A stretch of 64,000 nucleotides of DNA, taken from Atriophallophorus winterbourni. Lineage: Eukaryota; Platyhelminthes; Trematoda; Plagiorchiida; Microphallidae. The notes under the pieces are model-generated. The model did not search any database. It was not told the DNA's origin and saw only the letters and a list, made by a program, of their open reading frames with translations. The stretch covers positions 114,539 to 178,538 of the forward strand of contig JACCGJ010020523.1 in assembly GCA_013407085.1 (NCBI GenBank), read 5' to 3'. The position numbers were made by a program, and so were the translations under genes. Shown in pieces: positions 30,627 to 42,303 of the stretch; the first letter of the stretch is position 1; each line of letters starts with the position of its first letter.

Positions 30627-31001
30627 TTACCCTTTACGGTGCATCATATGTCGTAAGAGCTGGGAAGGTGTTTTGTCGCCAATCCCTACTCCTGCTAACA
30701 ACGTACGAAACTTTTGCTCATCTGATGCGGCTGTTCTGTTGATTAACGCATTTTTCAGGGTGTTATACGGGTGAGATTTTGGTTTATCATAAATAATATC
30801 GGCGACCTCCGTAGCAGCTTCAGTGCATAATGGAGCAACAACACGTTTGTACATACTCTCCTGTTTAGTAATGCGTCCAAATTCGAAAATTGCTTCAGCT
30901 TGAGCGAACCATAGACGAGGATTATGCGTACCGAAAGGTGGAAGGGTAAAATTGAAAATATCAGAGCGGTTGGCTGTGTCGCTGGAGTTATTAGAAGTCA
31001 T
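30627..31001 (-). pseudogene. G2 gag N-terminal part
   Basis: 124 residues beginning MTSNNSSDTANRSDIFNFTL, then PPFGTHNPRLWFAQAEAIFE, the conserved start of CsRn1-type capsid proteins. It ends at a stop after HMMHRKG. The remainder of gag continues in another frame. Confidence 0.8.
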
Positions 31002-31060
31002 TGCAAAGAATTACAGAAAGAAAATATCAAAATATCGGGAGAATGTGCGGAAAAAGTAAA

Positions 31061-31073
31061 CTCGGGCTCACCA
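31061..31073 (-). promoter_or_regulatory. G2 primer-binding site
   Basis: On the minus strand, six bases after the 5' LTR: TGGTGAGCCCGAG. It shares the first 12 bases with the primer site of the 4.2-6.2 kb element and then diverges. Confidence 0.65.
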
Positions 31074-31079
31074 AAAATA

Positions 31080-31563
31080 TGTAGTAGACCAGTCAAGATA
31101 GTAGGAAAATCACGCAGTACAAAAATAAGCAATATGACTTACGAACAGTTCTTTCGATCCACGTACATATAATCCGCAATCCTACTTTGGTAATTCCTTG
31201 CTCTTGTAATGACTTCAATATTTCTACTCGAAATGTTACGTTCCCGAGACGGAATTCCCAAAACCTAGATCGACCGAGAACGCGGGTAACGCACACAACA
31301 GAAGTATATTGTGATTAAGTGATGAGTTGATTATGTACAAAATCGTATTCGACAGATGAATTATGTTCACTGAGTTATCGAACAAAAAATCGATGAAACG
31401 TGAGTGATAACGTTAACGGGAAATCGAAAAATCAATAGTACTATCGATCGTCTGAGCGAACCGATTTTGTCAGAACAAATTGAACTGAAGATATCAAAAA
31501 CTGTACAATAGATTTTTTACCAGAAAAATTGTTAAGTAAAAATAGGTTTGTACAAACTCGACA
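31080..31563 (-). repeat. G2 5' LTR
   Basis: 484 bp, about ten differences from 26450-26932, next to the primer-binding site. Confidence 0.9.
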
Positions 31564-31567
31564 ACCT

Positions 31568-31825
31568 TAACCGAAGACAGTCAAATGTTGTATTCTCTAC
31601 AAATAGTGAATCGTTCTGCAGTCTTCGAAAATATATTCCCATCGAGATAAACGACCAAAAGGTAACATTACAACTCCACACGGCTTCGGATATCACAATC
31701 ACCTCACGAAAAACTTGGAAATCTATTGGTGACCCTCTGCTGCAGTCTACATCCCGCATTGCTAAGTACGCCTCAGGAGATAATCTCGCGTTTCTCGGTG
31801 AGTCAACATGTATTTTTAAGTTTTG
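31568..31825 (+). pseudogene. G1 protease remnant
   Basis: RKYIPIEINDQKVTLQLHTA, then SDITITSRKTWKSIGDPLLQ: the aspartic protease of Mag-like Gypsy elements. The catalytic D-T-A motif reads HTASD, so the first Asp is replaced by His. It ends at a stop at 31823-31825. Confidence 0.8.
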
Positions 31826-31844
31826 AGTACAGCCATGTTCTGGT

Positions 31845-32348
31845 GTGTGCTATGTGGCAGCTAACGACCACCTAAATATTTTGGGAATAGACTGTATAGA
31901 ATTGATGAAGTTATGGGATGTACCGTTTGGTACCATTTGCAATCAAACTGAGAGTACACTGATAGATGAAATTGATTGTGTGTTTACTACAACCGAGTTA
32001 TTTAACACAACGAATTTGCTGGAACACTTCGCCTCAAAATATCCCCGTGTATTCGCTGATGGTCTGGGTCGCTGCACTCAAATGGAATCTGAGCTACATT
32101 AAAACCGGGATCACGCTATGTGTTCCGCTTAAAAAGGCCGGTGCCTCACGCAAGTCTTATTGCAGTCGAGGAAGAGTTGAATCGCTTAGAAAGTAAAGGA
32201 GTCATCAGCCCAATTAGTTATTCATCCTGGGCTGCACCAATAGTTGTGGTTAAAAAAGCAAACGCTAAACTGAGACTATGTCTCGATTTCTCTACAGGAC
32301 TAAACGACTGTCTCGAGACTCAGCAGTATCCGTTGCCTGTCCCATTAT
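31845..32348 (+). pseudogene. G1 protease-RT linker and RT fingers
   Basis: Open in pieces: NILGIDCIELMKLWDVPFG, LLEHFASKYPRVFADGLGRC, a frame shift near 32100, then FRLKRPVPHASLIAVEEELN, YSSWAAPIVVVKKANAKLRL and LDFSTGLNDCLETQQYPLPV. It stops exactly where the palm should begin. About 140 residues including the catalytic motif are deleted. Confidence 0.85.
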
Positions 32349-32349
32349 T

Positions 32350-32886
32350 GTGACTATCATAATTTTGTTCCTCAAATGCACGAGCTCAAGGCTCTCTTAA
32401 ACAAGCTTTTGACTAAAGGCACATAATGGTTTTGGTCAAACGAGTTCCAAAAGGAATTTGAAAATATCGAAAAGATTTTATCTTCAGATCTGCTACTGAC
32501 AAATTACGATCCGAGACTTGTAATCATTCTTGCCGCAGATGCATCTCAAAATGAACTGAGAGCGGTGTTGTTACAGGAGTTCAGCGATGGTCGTCAAAAG
32601 GCCATTATGCATACCTCGCGTTCACTGTTGCCAGCAGAGAAACATTATATTCAAATCGAAAGGAAGGGCTTGCACTGGTGTTTGCCACTAAGAAATTCCA
32701 TGAGATGATTCATAGAAGACGACTTACAATGTACGCAGTCCATAAACCATTGCTATCAATATTTGGCACTAAAAAGTTATTCCAGTACATACGGCAAATC
32801 GACTTCAACGTTGGGCCATACACCTTTCTGCCTGATACTTTGAGTTACGCTTTAGAAGTACCACAAGTTTTGGACATGCCAACGCC
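32350..32886 (+). pseudogene. G1 RT connection and RNase H remnant
   Basis: NFVPQMHELKALLNKLLTKG, a stop, then IILAADASQNELRAVLLQEF, AEKHYIQIERKGLALVFATK (across a frame shift near 32670) and KPLLSIFGTKK: the RNase H region of Gypsy pol. The first catalytic Asp (ADAS) and the Glu (IERKG) are visible. Confidence 0.8.
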
Positions 32887-34110
32887 TTGTCACGGCTAAT
32901 CCCACACAATCCACAACTACAAGATGAAGAATTTGTTGTCGCCGCTATCAATGCGGATGAAGAAATACGCACAGTTTATCAGATATCGATACGTCAAAAA
33001 CCCATTACAGCACAGGATGTTCAACGGGAAACTGTGGAAGAACCCACCTTGCAGAGAAATATCAACTATCAACGAAATGGTTGGCCAGTTGAGCGATTGG
33101 ATGCCATGTGCGAGCAATTCCGCTTTCGAAGGTTCGCACTTTCCATGATTGATGACTGTTTAATGTTAAGACAGTTTCATACTGGTTACCCTGGAATCAA
33201 TCAAATGAAAGCACTAGCTCGCTCGTACGCTTATTGGCCGTTCATGGATCGTGATATTGAGCAAACAGTTCGATCGTGCCAAAATTGTGCCGCTGCAGCC
33301 AAATTACTGCGTAAAGTTGATCTTGTCTCATGGCCAGAGCCAAAAGGTCCAAGGAGTCGCATACATATTGATTTTACTGGACCGATTAACCGCGTTAGTT
33401 ATCTGGTCGTTGTAGACGCATACTCGAAATTGCCGGAAATTTTCACAATGACTACCACCACTGCGTCAGCTACCATAGCACGCTTGGAGGAACTCTTCTC
33501 AAGATTTGGTAATCCAGAGACCTTGATCAGCGACAACGGACGACAATTTAGATGCGATCATTTTATGGATTTTTGCCCAATCTATTATCCCCAATCAAAT
33601 GGACGAGCGGAAATATTTGTCGATACATTTAAACGAGCAATGATTGAATTGAAAGCAGAGGGACAGCGTTAGTCGAATCTGAAAATTTTTTTACTTACTT
33701 ACCGCTCTACCCCAAACCCAGCAGCACCGAATAAACTGTCACCAGCAGAATATATTCTGGGACGACCCATACGAACAGCAAATGAGGCCATGCTACTGAA
33801 TACTAATCCACGATCGGACACTTAATCAAACCTCGACGCACCCCCTAGACAAAAAAGAGTCTACAAGTCTGGAGGTACGGTTTATGTATGCATGTTCCGA
33901 AGAAACGGCTCATACTGGAAGCATGCCGTTATTATACAACCTATCATAACCGTTCTTTATAAGGTCCTTTCTGGGGGAGTGATACAAACAAGACATATCA
34001 ATCATATCACAAGCCGCCAGACTAAGTCTACTGAGATCCAGACTGAAAATTGTGAAACGCCATTACACTTATTCCTAGACACGTTTGGCCTGCGACAGTC
34101 CGCATAACAA
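32887..34110 (+). pseudogene. G1 integrase and C-terminal tail
   Basis: 261 codons open to 33672: zinc finger FHTGYPGINQMKALARSYAY ... SCQNC, then IHIDFTGPIN, ISDNGRQF and SNGRAEIF, so all three acidic residues of the DDE core are present. About ten residues between the second Asp and the Glu are deleted (FCPIYYPQSNG). After the stop the frame continues in pieces (STPNPAAPNKLSPAEYILGR; GGTVYVCMFRRNGSYW near 33870-33915) to about 34110. Confidence 0.88.
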
Positions 34111-34262
34111 GACAAAGAGCCGATAACGGAGCCGAACGCCAACACGAGCGAACCACTGAGAAATTCTCAACGCATACGAATGAATCGGCTGAACATCGAC
34201 CCTTACAGAAAAAACTACGTGAACAGACTTCGGAAAAGGGATGTGCTGCGGAGCAGCGAACG

Positions 34263-34488
34263 TGCCATGCCTCGCGTGCACCACATTGATCGTTAATCGT
34301 GAATCGATTATTGACACTGAACGAACTATCTATTAATCATCAATCAAGATCGATAGTTCGTGTATATTGTGATTACCATTCACTGTACAGCTTTGTGTTA
34401 TTCATTTATTCGGCCAATACACGAGTTCAAGCTCGGTTGTGTTTTCTGACTGACGGCTGGGTCAGTGCAACTCTCCATAGTTATAACA
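34263..34488 (+). repeat. G1 3' LTR
   Basis: 226 bp, matching 26000-26224. A purine run (CGGAAAAGGGATG near 34230-34242) lies shortly before it. Confidence 0.8.
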
Positions 34489-35384
34489 CAAACTTTTGAT
34501 ATCAAAAAAGTTTACAGAGAATAAATTATATGTAATAGGGCACATCAACTGTCGTTGAATATTTCAATATTAATCTCGATTTTCTCCGTGATTACTTTAC
34601 ATATCCAAGTTAGAGGTAAATGTATATAGCGTTGCTCACAAACACGAACTCACGCAATACAACCGAACTTTGTATGTTTGCAGTCATCAGGTAAAATTAG
34701 TTTAGCTGACGTTTACGATCACCGTCACATTCAGAGCAAGTGAATGTTTGCTGATTCGGATTAACCTTGTCATTCAACTGAACAAATGAATTTCATCATC
34801 ATAATTAAAACAGGTTTCAAATAAAAATCCGTATTTGCATGCCTTTCCATCACAGACTCTAGCTTTCAAATGAGTCATATTTTATTCGTGATGTATACGG
34901 AAAGCAAGAATATATTTTAAATTGTCTTAGCTCATTACGTCTCCTTTTTTGTTCAGCGCACTAAGCTAAAGAACTATGTGAAAAAGCTAGTTTGCAGAAA
35001 GCCATACCAAGAATAAAATGAAAGCACTGTCAGTTATATAAATGCAAGGAGATAAATGTATTGGAACTCTGCCTATAATTATTTCAAGAAAGTCACATAC
35101 ATTTTTCTGAAAACTGATCAACTAGGTTTGCGGGAGTTTCAATTACAGCGTAAAAAATTGGACGGCATTAAATTAAATTGATAAATCCGATCCATTCATA
35201 AATACGAAACATATCCAGGTGTAATGTGCTCTATCAATAGATTAATGTATTGGCTACACTTCATTCGAATAGGCACCATTTCCATAAATATATATATGTG
35301 CAATATTTGCGGTTTTCATTGTTGATTTGGCTGTGTTAAGAGGTAAATGGTCAACGTGGAAAGGGATAACTAGCAACTGTTTAT
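34489..35384. other. no gene; segment absent from the array units
   Basis: The first about 30 bp (AAACTTTTGATATCAAAAAAG) match the array spacer, and the match resumes at 35385. The 870 bp between have no counterpart in the 3.9-kb units, and I recognise no element in them. Either the array lost this stretch or it was inserted here. Confidence 0.5.
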
Positions 35385-35676
35385 ATTTTAGTGTTCACTG
35401 CTTAGCAGAATGATGGAGAACGAATCCGAAAATAACACTATCACAGCAATGCGATCTAATGATTTGAGTCACTACGTTTGCATGATCTCTCTGTGGGCGA
35501 TATTCTGTAACACGAATCAGAATGTGCCTTTCACCTACATCAATATTACTGCATTCTTAAAGCCGATCATTAGGTATGCAAAAGTAACATTACTCATCAT
35601 ACGGATGTCGGGTTCAAGGTTGTTACGGTCGGCTGTGGTGATGGACGGTGTACCAAAATTGGCAATCCAGTTTTAG
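35385..35676 (+). other. exon-like open frame, single-copy relative of an array segment
   Basis: From the ATG pair at 35410 the plus strand is open for 88 codons (MMENESENNTITAMRSNDLS, then CNTNQNVPFTYINITAFLKP). The same place in each array unit begins with two ATGs and shares NRNVPFT in frame or nearly so, but has TGA where this copy has TGG (Trp). This could be a 5' exon of an unknown gene captured by the array, or chance. An AG/GTATGC at 35570-35578 could be a donor. Confidence 0.3.
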
Positions 35677-35879
35677 ACGAAGGCGTGTGCTACAGTCTCG
35701 ATACATATGTCTTTGATCGGAAAAGCAATTAGCTATTGAGTACGAAATAAAAGTATTCCACTACACGTTAAAGTAAGTCAAACATGGATCAATTTCAGTG
35801 TGAAGCCAGGACTTTTGAAACACGAACACCCAATATAGTGAATAATCTGAGCTATTCAATGACGAATAAACGTCAGCAT

Positions 35880-37648
35880 GGTTAGTAGGTTCAGGATCGG
35901 TATGCGCTCGAAACAGTGGAGAAATGGTAAACAATTATCGTTAGTATGTCACTGGTAAATAAGAAGGGTACGACTAACCTCTTCAATTACATGTGTCCAA
36001 ACACATATTTAATGGGGTTGAACCAATAACCATGAGACAAAATCTACGTTTGCCTGCATTTCCTTCACACATACCCCACGACGGGTTCGTGTTGTGTGCA
36101 TTCATCAGGTAGGGACATGATAATCAGGATCCGCATGAGCTTGATACAGTGGAGCAATGGAAAACAATTATATCTAGTATGCCATTGTTAAATAAGGGGG
36201 GTATGTCCAACCTCTTCGGTTACATCTGTCCAAACACGTCTAATGGGTTTACACGTATAACCATGAGACAAAATCTACGTTTGCCTGCATTTCCTTCACA
36301 CATACCCCACGGCGGGTTCGTGTTGTGTGCATTCATCAGGTAGGGACAGAATAATAAAGATCTGCATGCGATTGCAACAATGAAGGAATGGTAAACAATT
36401 AGCACTAGTATGCCACTGTTAAATATGGCGCGTACGACTAACCTGTTCTATTACGTGTGTCCAAACACATGTTAAATGGGGTTAAAGCCGTAACCATGAA
36501 GCAAAATATTCGATTGCGTGCTTTTCCATCACACACACCACACGACCAGTTACGTTTTTTGATGACAATCATCACATAGGGACAGTTCGATCAGGATCCG
36601 CATGAGATTAAAACAGTGGAGGAAGTGTAAAGAAGTAGCCTTTGTATGCCATTGTTGGATAAGAATGGCAGGACCAACATGTATAATTGCATGGTTCCAA
36701 ACTCATGTTTAATGGGGTTAAACCAAAAACCATCAACCAAAATATTTATTTGCATGCATTTCCGTCACACGCAACACACGACCCGTTTGTGTGGTGTTTG
36801 CACTCATCATGTTTGGCTAGTAGGTTTAGGATCCGCATTCGCTTGAAATTGTGGAGAAATGCTGAACAAGTAGCGCTTGTATGCCACTGTACGACAAAAC
36901 CTGTTCTATTACATTTGTCCGAACACATGTTTAATGGGATTAAAGTCATAACCATGAAGCGAAATATTCGTTTGCATGAATTTCCATCACACACACTACA
37001 GACCAGTTTCGTTTTTCGATTACACTCATCACATAGGGACAGTAGGATCAGGATCTGCATGTGCTTGAAACTGTGGAGTAATGTTAAACAAGTAGCGCAT
37101 GTATGCCACTATTTAATAAGGCTGGTAGGACTATCCTGTTCAATTACATGTGTCCAAACACATGTTTAATGTGGTTAAACCAATAAACATGAGACAAAAT
37201 CTACGTTTGACTGCATTTCCTGCACACACCTCACGACTGGACCGTGCTGTGTGCATTCATCAGGTAGGGACAGTATAGAAAGAATCCGGATGCGATTAAA
37301 ACACTGGAGGAATGGTAAACATTCAGCGCTAGTTTGCCACTGTTAAATAAGGAAGCAAGTCCAAACTTTTCTGTTACATCTGTCCAAACACATGTTTAAT
37401 GTGGGTAAATCCGTAACCATGAAACGAAATATAGATTTGCATGCATCTCCATCACACACACCACACGACTGGTTTCGTTCTGATGGCACTATTCACATAG
37501 GGACAGTAGGATCAGGATCCGCGTGAGATCAAAACATTGAAGGAAGTGTAAACAAGTAGGCCTTGTATGCCACTTTTGGATAATTGTGGCACGACCAACG
37601 TGTTCAATTTCATGGGTCTTAACATACGTTTAATGGGGTTAAACCCAT
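35880..37648 (+). repeat. satellite with about 230-bp monomers, left block
   Basis: About eight head-to-tail monomers. The landmark TTTAATGGGGTTAAA recurs near 36010, 36237, 36473, 36709, 36929, 37163, 37398 and 37626 (spacing 220-236). Each monomer also has GGATCAGGATCCGCATG, CTTGAAACAGTGGAGGAATG and a TTGCATGCATTTCC followed by CACACAC. Monomers are roughly 75-85% alike by eye. Open frames spanning monomers are by-products. Confidence 0.92.
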
Positions 37649-40038
37649 AACAATGATGATGATTTTGATGATTATTCCCTTGAGTTCCTGGTGGAACATA
37701 GGGCCTTGGCAACTTGTCTCTAGTTTGGTCCGTCCATAGCAGTCAGTTTGATTTCGTTCCAGTTAAGTCCGCACTTGCGGATTTCCTCTTCACACGAGCG
37801 CTTCCAAGATAGCCTTGTGCGTCCGACCCGTCTCTTCCCGATCGTGTTCCATACCAGAGCGTGACGCGTGATGTCATCATAAGGTTTCTGCGAGGTGTGA
37901 CTTATCCATCTCCACTTTTTTCTACTGATCTGATGGGCGATCGGGTCATCAGCCGCAATCTGCCACAGGTCTTGATTCTTTATCTTTTATGGCCATTTAC
38001 CCCAATAATTCGAAAAAGTCATTATTGTGAAATGATTGCAAGCGGCCAGAAAACTTTGCTGTCACTCGCCAGCTTTCCGATTCATAGAGTAGCACGGATT
38101 TGACGTTGCTTCTAAATATACCGAGTTTCGTGCGTTTTGATAGATTCTTCGACTTCCAAATGCGTTTCAAAGCTATGAACGCGTATCTTGCTTTGCCGAT
38201 TCTGGCGACTATGTCTTCTTCTGTGCCACCACTTATTGAAACAATGCTGCTGAGGTAGAGGAATTGCGTGACGTCTTTGACTCCTTTACCATTGATGGTG
38301 ATTGATGGGTGCTCATCAGTTTGCACACCAAGGACTTCTGTTTTTTCGGTATTCACGCGTATTTCTGCATATGAAGCAAAGTGTGCTAGTCTATCGCTTT
38401 TTCTCTGAAGACGTTGAAAGTCACGTGATATCAAGCAGACACCATCAGCGTATTCCAGATCCTCCAAATGCTCGGATTCCTTCTAACCAATACAGTTCCT
38501 CTCACCTTTTACTGTTTGTTTCATTATCCAGTATATTACCAACAGGCATTCATGGCGGACGCCAGTCGTAACTGCAAATGGATCGGTAAGTCTTCCGTTG
38601 TAAATTACCTGACCGGACGAACCTTCATACAGCTGCTTTATGAGGTCCATGTACAGCGGTGGGACCCCATAATGTGGCAAAAGCTTCCATATGAATTCGC
38701 GGTCCACATGTGCGATTGTCATTCAATGCTTCGTTCAATTATGATGCGGAGGGTCGCTCTTTGGTCGATAACAGACTTTTGTTTACTGAAGCCCGATTGC
38801 TCTGGCCGTAACACTTGATCAATAGCGTCGCGCAAGCGCAGAAGGATGATGCGTGTAAGCACTCTACTAGGGACTGGGAGCAGCATGATAGCTCGCCAGT
38901 TTTTGCATAGCCCCAATCCTCTTTCTTTGGAAGTTTGACCAAATGACCTCTCTTCAAATCATTTGGGAATCGTCTTTCTGACTAGCTTTTCTGCAGCAGA
39001 ACAACTGACATATCAGCTAAAGTGACCGAATCAGCCTTCAGAGCTTCTGGTGGAATTCTAGACCTAGTGCTTTGCCATTCTTCAGCGATTTTAAGGCAAA
39101 AAGGATCTCATTTCGACCGGGCGGATCGGTGTTTATGTCAAGCAAATTTGCTGCCGGTGGGATGTCAGTGACTGTAGTAAGTGCTGGTCGATCTAGGAAT
39201 TCCTTGAAGTGCTCCATCCATCGCCTTCTTTGCACCGATTCCTGACTGCTAAGGTTACCTTCACCTTCCTTTAATATTTTGCCGTAAGGTATTTTTCTTC
39301 CCGATAAGGTTCTGGTAATGTTGTAGACGGTGTTCAGGTCTCTTTTCTCTGCTGCATTTTCAGCCTCCGTTGCCAGCATTTCATAGAACCGCCCCTTTTC
39401 AATTCTGGCACTTCGTTTCACGTTTTTATTCAGGGAGCCCTATTGTTCGATCAGTTGGATTTTCTGTGTGGTGTCCTTACATCGGAGGATCTGTTGTTTC
39501 GGCTGCCTTCTCGAGTTGATCAGTGTCCGAGTCTCACTCCAGATCCACTCTTTGTCTTTCTTCACCCGTCTGCCAATTACGTGCTTACAAGTGTCTTGAC
39601 AACAGTCTTTCAGAGCGGTCCAGTGTTCATTTATTGGAGTTCAGAAAATAAGTTGTTGAGCGATTCGAATCTGTGTTTCAGTGAGATTGAGAAAATCTCT
39701 CTTGTACGCCCTTCCCTTATTTTCTGCGTTTGATACTTTACACTAGGCCGACTGCCGATTTTGTAGAAAGCTCTCAACTTGATTTCAATTTTGGCCATTA
39801 GAAGGTAGTGATCTGAAGCAACATGCGCACCTCGCATTACGTGTGTATCCAGGAGACTATGTCTCCATTTCCGTGAAATCGATAGGTGATCGATGGGATT
39901 GGCAGTAACACCATCAGTTGATGTCCAGGTGGCCTTGTGGATGTTTCGGTGTTAAAAGATGCTGCCTCCGATGACCAGATCGTTTAGCACGCACAAATCT
40001 GCGAAAATTTCACCGTTCTCATTCATTTCACCTAGGGC
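37649..40038 (-). pseudogene. RTE-A copy 2, inserted in the satellite
   Basis: A 2.39-kb, 5'-truncated LINE. On the minus strand it has the endonuclease end (ASDHYLLMAKIEIKLRAFYK near 39780-39835), then MKRSARIEKGRFYEMLATEA and GRKIPYGKILKEGEGNLSSQ (39421-39038). RT fingers and palm follow (RPEQSGFSKQKS, LLPHYGVPPLYMDLIKQLYE), then thumb (RTKLGIFRSNVKSVLLYESE), and a 3' end GCCCTATGTTCCACCAGG with an ATC-rich tail. YADD reads YADG (38441-38452), so a catalytic Asp is lost, and there are several shifts and stops. The 5' junction falls at GCATGC, shared by element and satellite. Confidence 0.9.
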
Positions 40039-42303
40039 ATGCATTTCAATCACACACACACACCAGCGACTTGTTTTGTGGTGTTTCCACTAATTGTGTA
40101 TGGATATTAGGTTTAGGATCCGCATGCGCTTGAAACTGTGTAGGATTTTCAAACAATTAGCGCTAGTATGTCACTGTTAAATAAGGCGGGTACGACCAAC
40201 ATGTTCAGTTACATGTGTCCGAACACATGTTTTTTGGGGGTCAAACCCATAACAATGAACCAAAATATTCATTTGCATGCTTTTCTGTCACACACACACC
40301 CCACGATCGGTTTCGAGCTGTTCGCACTCATCAGGTAGGGATAGTAAGATCAGGATCAGCATGCGCTTGAAACAGTGGAGGAATGGTAAACAAGGAGCGT
40401 TTGTATACCACTGTTGGATAAGGCTCGTACAACTAACCTGTTCAAAGCATGTGTCGAAACACATGTTAAATGGGGTTAAACACATAACCATGAAACAAAG
40501 TATACATTTTCATGCAAGTCCTTCACACACTCACACCGCGACTTGTTTTGTGGTGTTTCCACTCATCATGTATGGATATTAGGTTTAGGATCCGCATGCG
40601 CTTGAAACTGTGGAGGATTTTTAAATAATTAGCGCTAGTATGTCACTGTTAAATAAGGCTGCTACGACTAACATGTTCTAATACGTGTCCAAAAAGATAT
40701 TTAATTGGGCTAAAGCCATGAACATGAACCAAAATATTCATTTTCTTGCATTTTTTATCATACACCCTACAACCGGTTCGTTTTGGAATGCACTAATCAG
40801 GTAGTGACAGTAGAATCAGGATCCGCATGCGCTTGAAACATTAAAGGAATGATAAGCAACTGGCGCTTGAATGCCCGAGTTAGATGAGGATTGTTCGACA
40901 AACCTGTTCAATAACATGTGTCCAAACACATCTCCAATGGGGTTTAACGAATAACCATGTACCAAAATATTAATTTCCATGCATTTTTATCATACACCAC
41001 ACAACCGGCTCGGTGCGGTGTGCACTTATCAGGAAAGTGACAGTAGGATCATGATCTAAATGCGCTTGAAATAGTGTACTACGTTTAAACTAGTAGCCAT
41101 TGCATGTTCCTGCTTGATAAGACTGGCACTACGAACCTGTGCAATGTCATGTGTACAAACGCAAGTTTAATGGGGATAAACCCATAGTGATGAAACAAAA
41201 TGTTGATTTGCATGCATTTGCATCACGCACGTGCAACGATCGGTTTCCTCCTGTGTGCACTTATCAGATAAGTAGAGTAGGTAACGGAAACAGTAGAGCA
41301 AGCGTAAATAAGTTGGGGATGTATGCCACTATTGGATAAGGCTGACACGACTAACCTGTTGCATTTCATGTGTCGAAACACACGTTTAATGGGCTCAAAC
41401 ACATAACCATGAAAATAAACATTCATGTGCATGCATTTTTATCATACACATGACAACCGGTTCCGTAAATTGTGCACTTGACAGGTAGTGACAGTAGGAT
41501 CAGGATCCGTATGCGCTTGAAACAGTGGATTAAGTGTAAACAAATAGCCCTTGTATGCCACAGTTGGATAAGGTAAGCCCGACCATCCTGTTCAATTTCA
41601 TGGGTCTGAACACATTTTTAATTAGGATAAACCCATAACCATGAACCAAATATTTATTTGCATGCATTCCTATCACACACGCTACCCGATCGGTTTCGTG
41701 CTGTTTGCAATCATAAATTAGGTATAGTTGAATAAGGATCCGCGTGCGTTTGAAACAGTAAAGTAAGTGTAAATAAGTTGTGGTTGCATACCATTGTTGA
41801 ATAAGGCTGGCACGACCAACCAGTTCAATAACATCGTTCCAAACCGATGTTTAATGGGGATAAACCCAGAACCATGAAAACAACATATTTAATTGCATGC
41901 ATTTTCTTCACAAAAACCTTACGACGTGTCCGTGCTGTGGGCAGTCATCAGGTAACGACAGGATCCGCATGCGCTTGAAACAGTGGAGGAATGTTAAACA
42001 AGCAGCGATTGTATGCCACTGTTAAATAAGTCTGGTACAGTCAACCTGTTCTATTAAATGTGTCCAAACACATGTTTAATGGGGTTAAAGCAATAAACAT
42101 GAATCAAAATATAGATTTGCATGCATTTCGATCACACATATCCCACGACAGGTTTTGGAATGTTTGGACTCATTATGTAGGGACAGTACGATCAGGATCC
42201 GCATGCGCTTGAAACACTGAGAGATTGGTAAACATTTAGCGCTTGAATACCACTGTTGGAAAAGGCTGGTACGACTAGCCTGTTCAATTCCATGTGTCTA
42301 AAC
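40039..42303 (+). repeat. satellite with about 230-bp monomers, right block
   Basis: About ten more monomers of the same satellite (landmarks near 40223, 40464, 40697, 40930, 41165, 41388, 41620, 41847, 42073 and 42295). It breaks off inside a monomer at the LINE-J fragment. The two blocks were one array before RTE-A inserted. Confidence 0.92.

Larger units (their letters stand above)
26450..31563 (-). mobile_element. G2: CsRn1-like LTR retrotransposon nested in G1
   Basis: A 5.1-kb element in minus orientation with about 484-bp LTRs (26450-26932 and 31080-31563). They differ at roughly ten positions by eye, about 2%. The 4-bp target duplication ACCT lies at 26446-26449 and 31564-31567. LTR tips and the primer site (31061-31073) match the 2.03-kb element at 4.2-6.2 kb. 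Gag, protease, RT, RNase H and integrase are all recognisable in order, but frameshifts and stops break the reading, so it is inactive. It is younger than G1, which it splits. Confidence 0.92.
26000..34488 (+). mobile_element. G1: Gypsy-type LTR retrotransposon (Mag/K02A2.6-like), interrupted by G2
   Basis: LTRs at 26000-26224 and 34263-34488 flank a plus-strand gag-pol remnant. ATTGGCGACGGGGAT follows the 5' LTR (26225-26239), the usual primer-site region of this clade. Coding remnants in order: a short gag start (26226-26449), then after the G2 insertion protease, RT fingers, RNase H, integrase. Most of gag and the whole RT palm with its catalytic aspartates are missing, and frame shifts are frequent. 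No clean target duplication was seen at its ends, although the flanks match one continuous array spacer. It is dead by itself. Confidence 0.82.

Noticed and set aside
36687..37169. 160-codon frame in the satellite
   Set aside because: The monomer period is not a multiple of three and the frame is not kept between monomers; chance opening.
35880..42303. CRISPR-like repeat array
   Set aside because: Monomers are about 230 bp, contiguous and diverged, without short repeats or unique spacers, and the DNA is eukaryotic.
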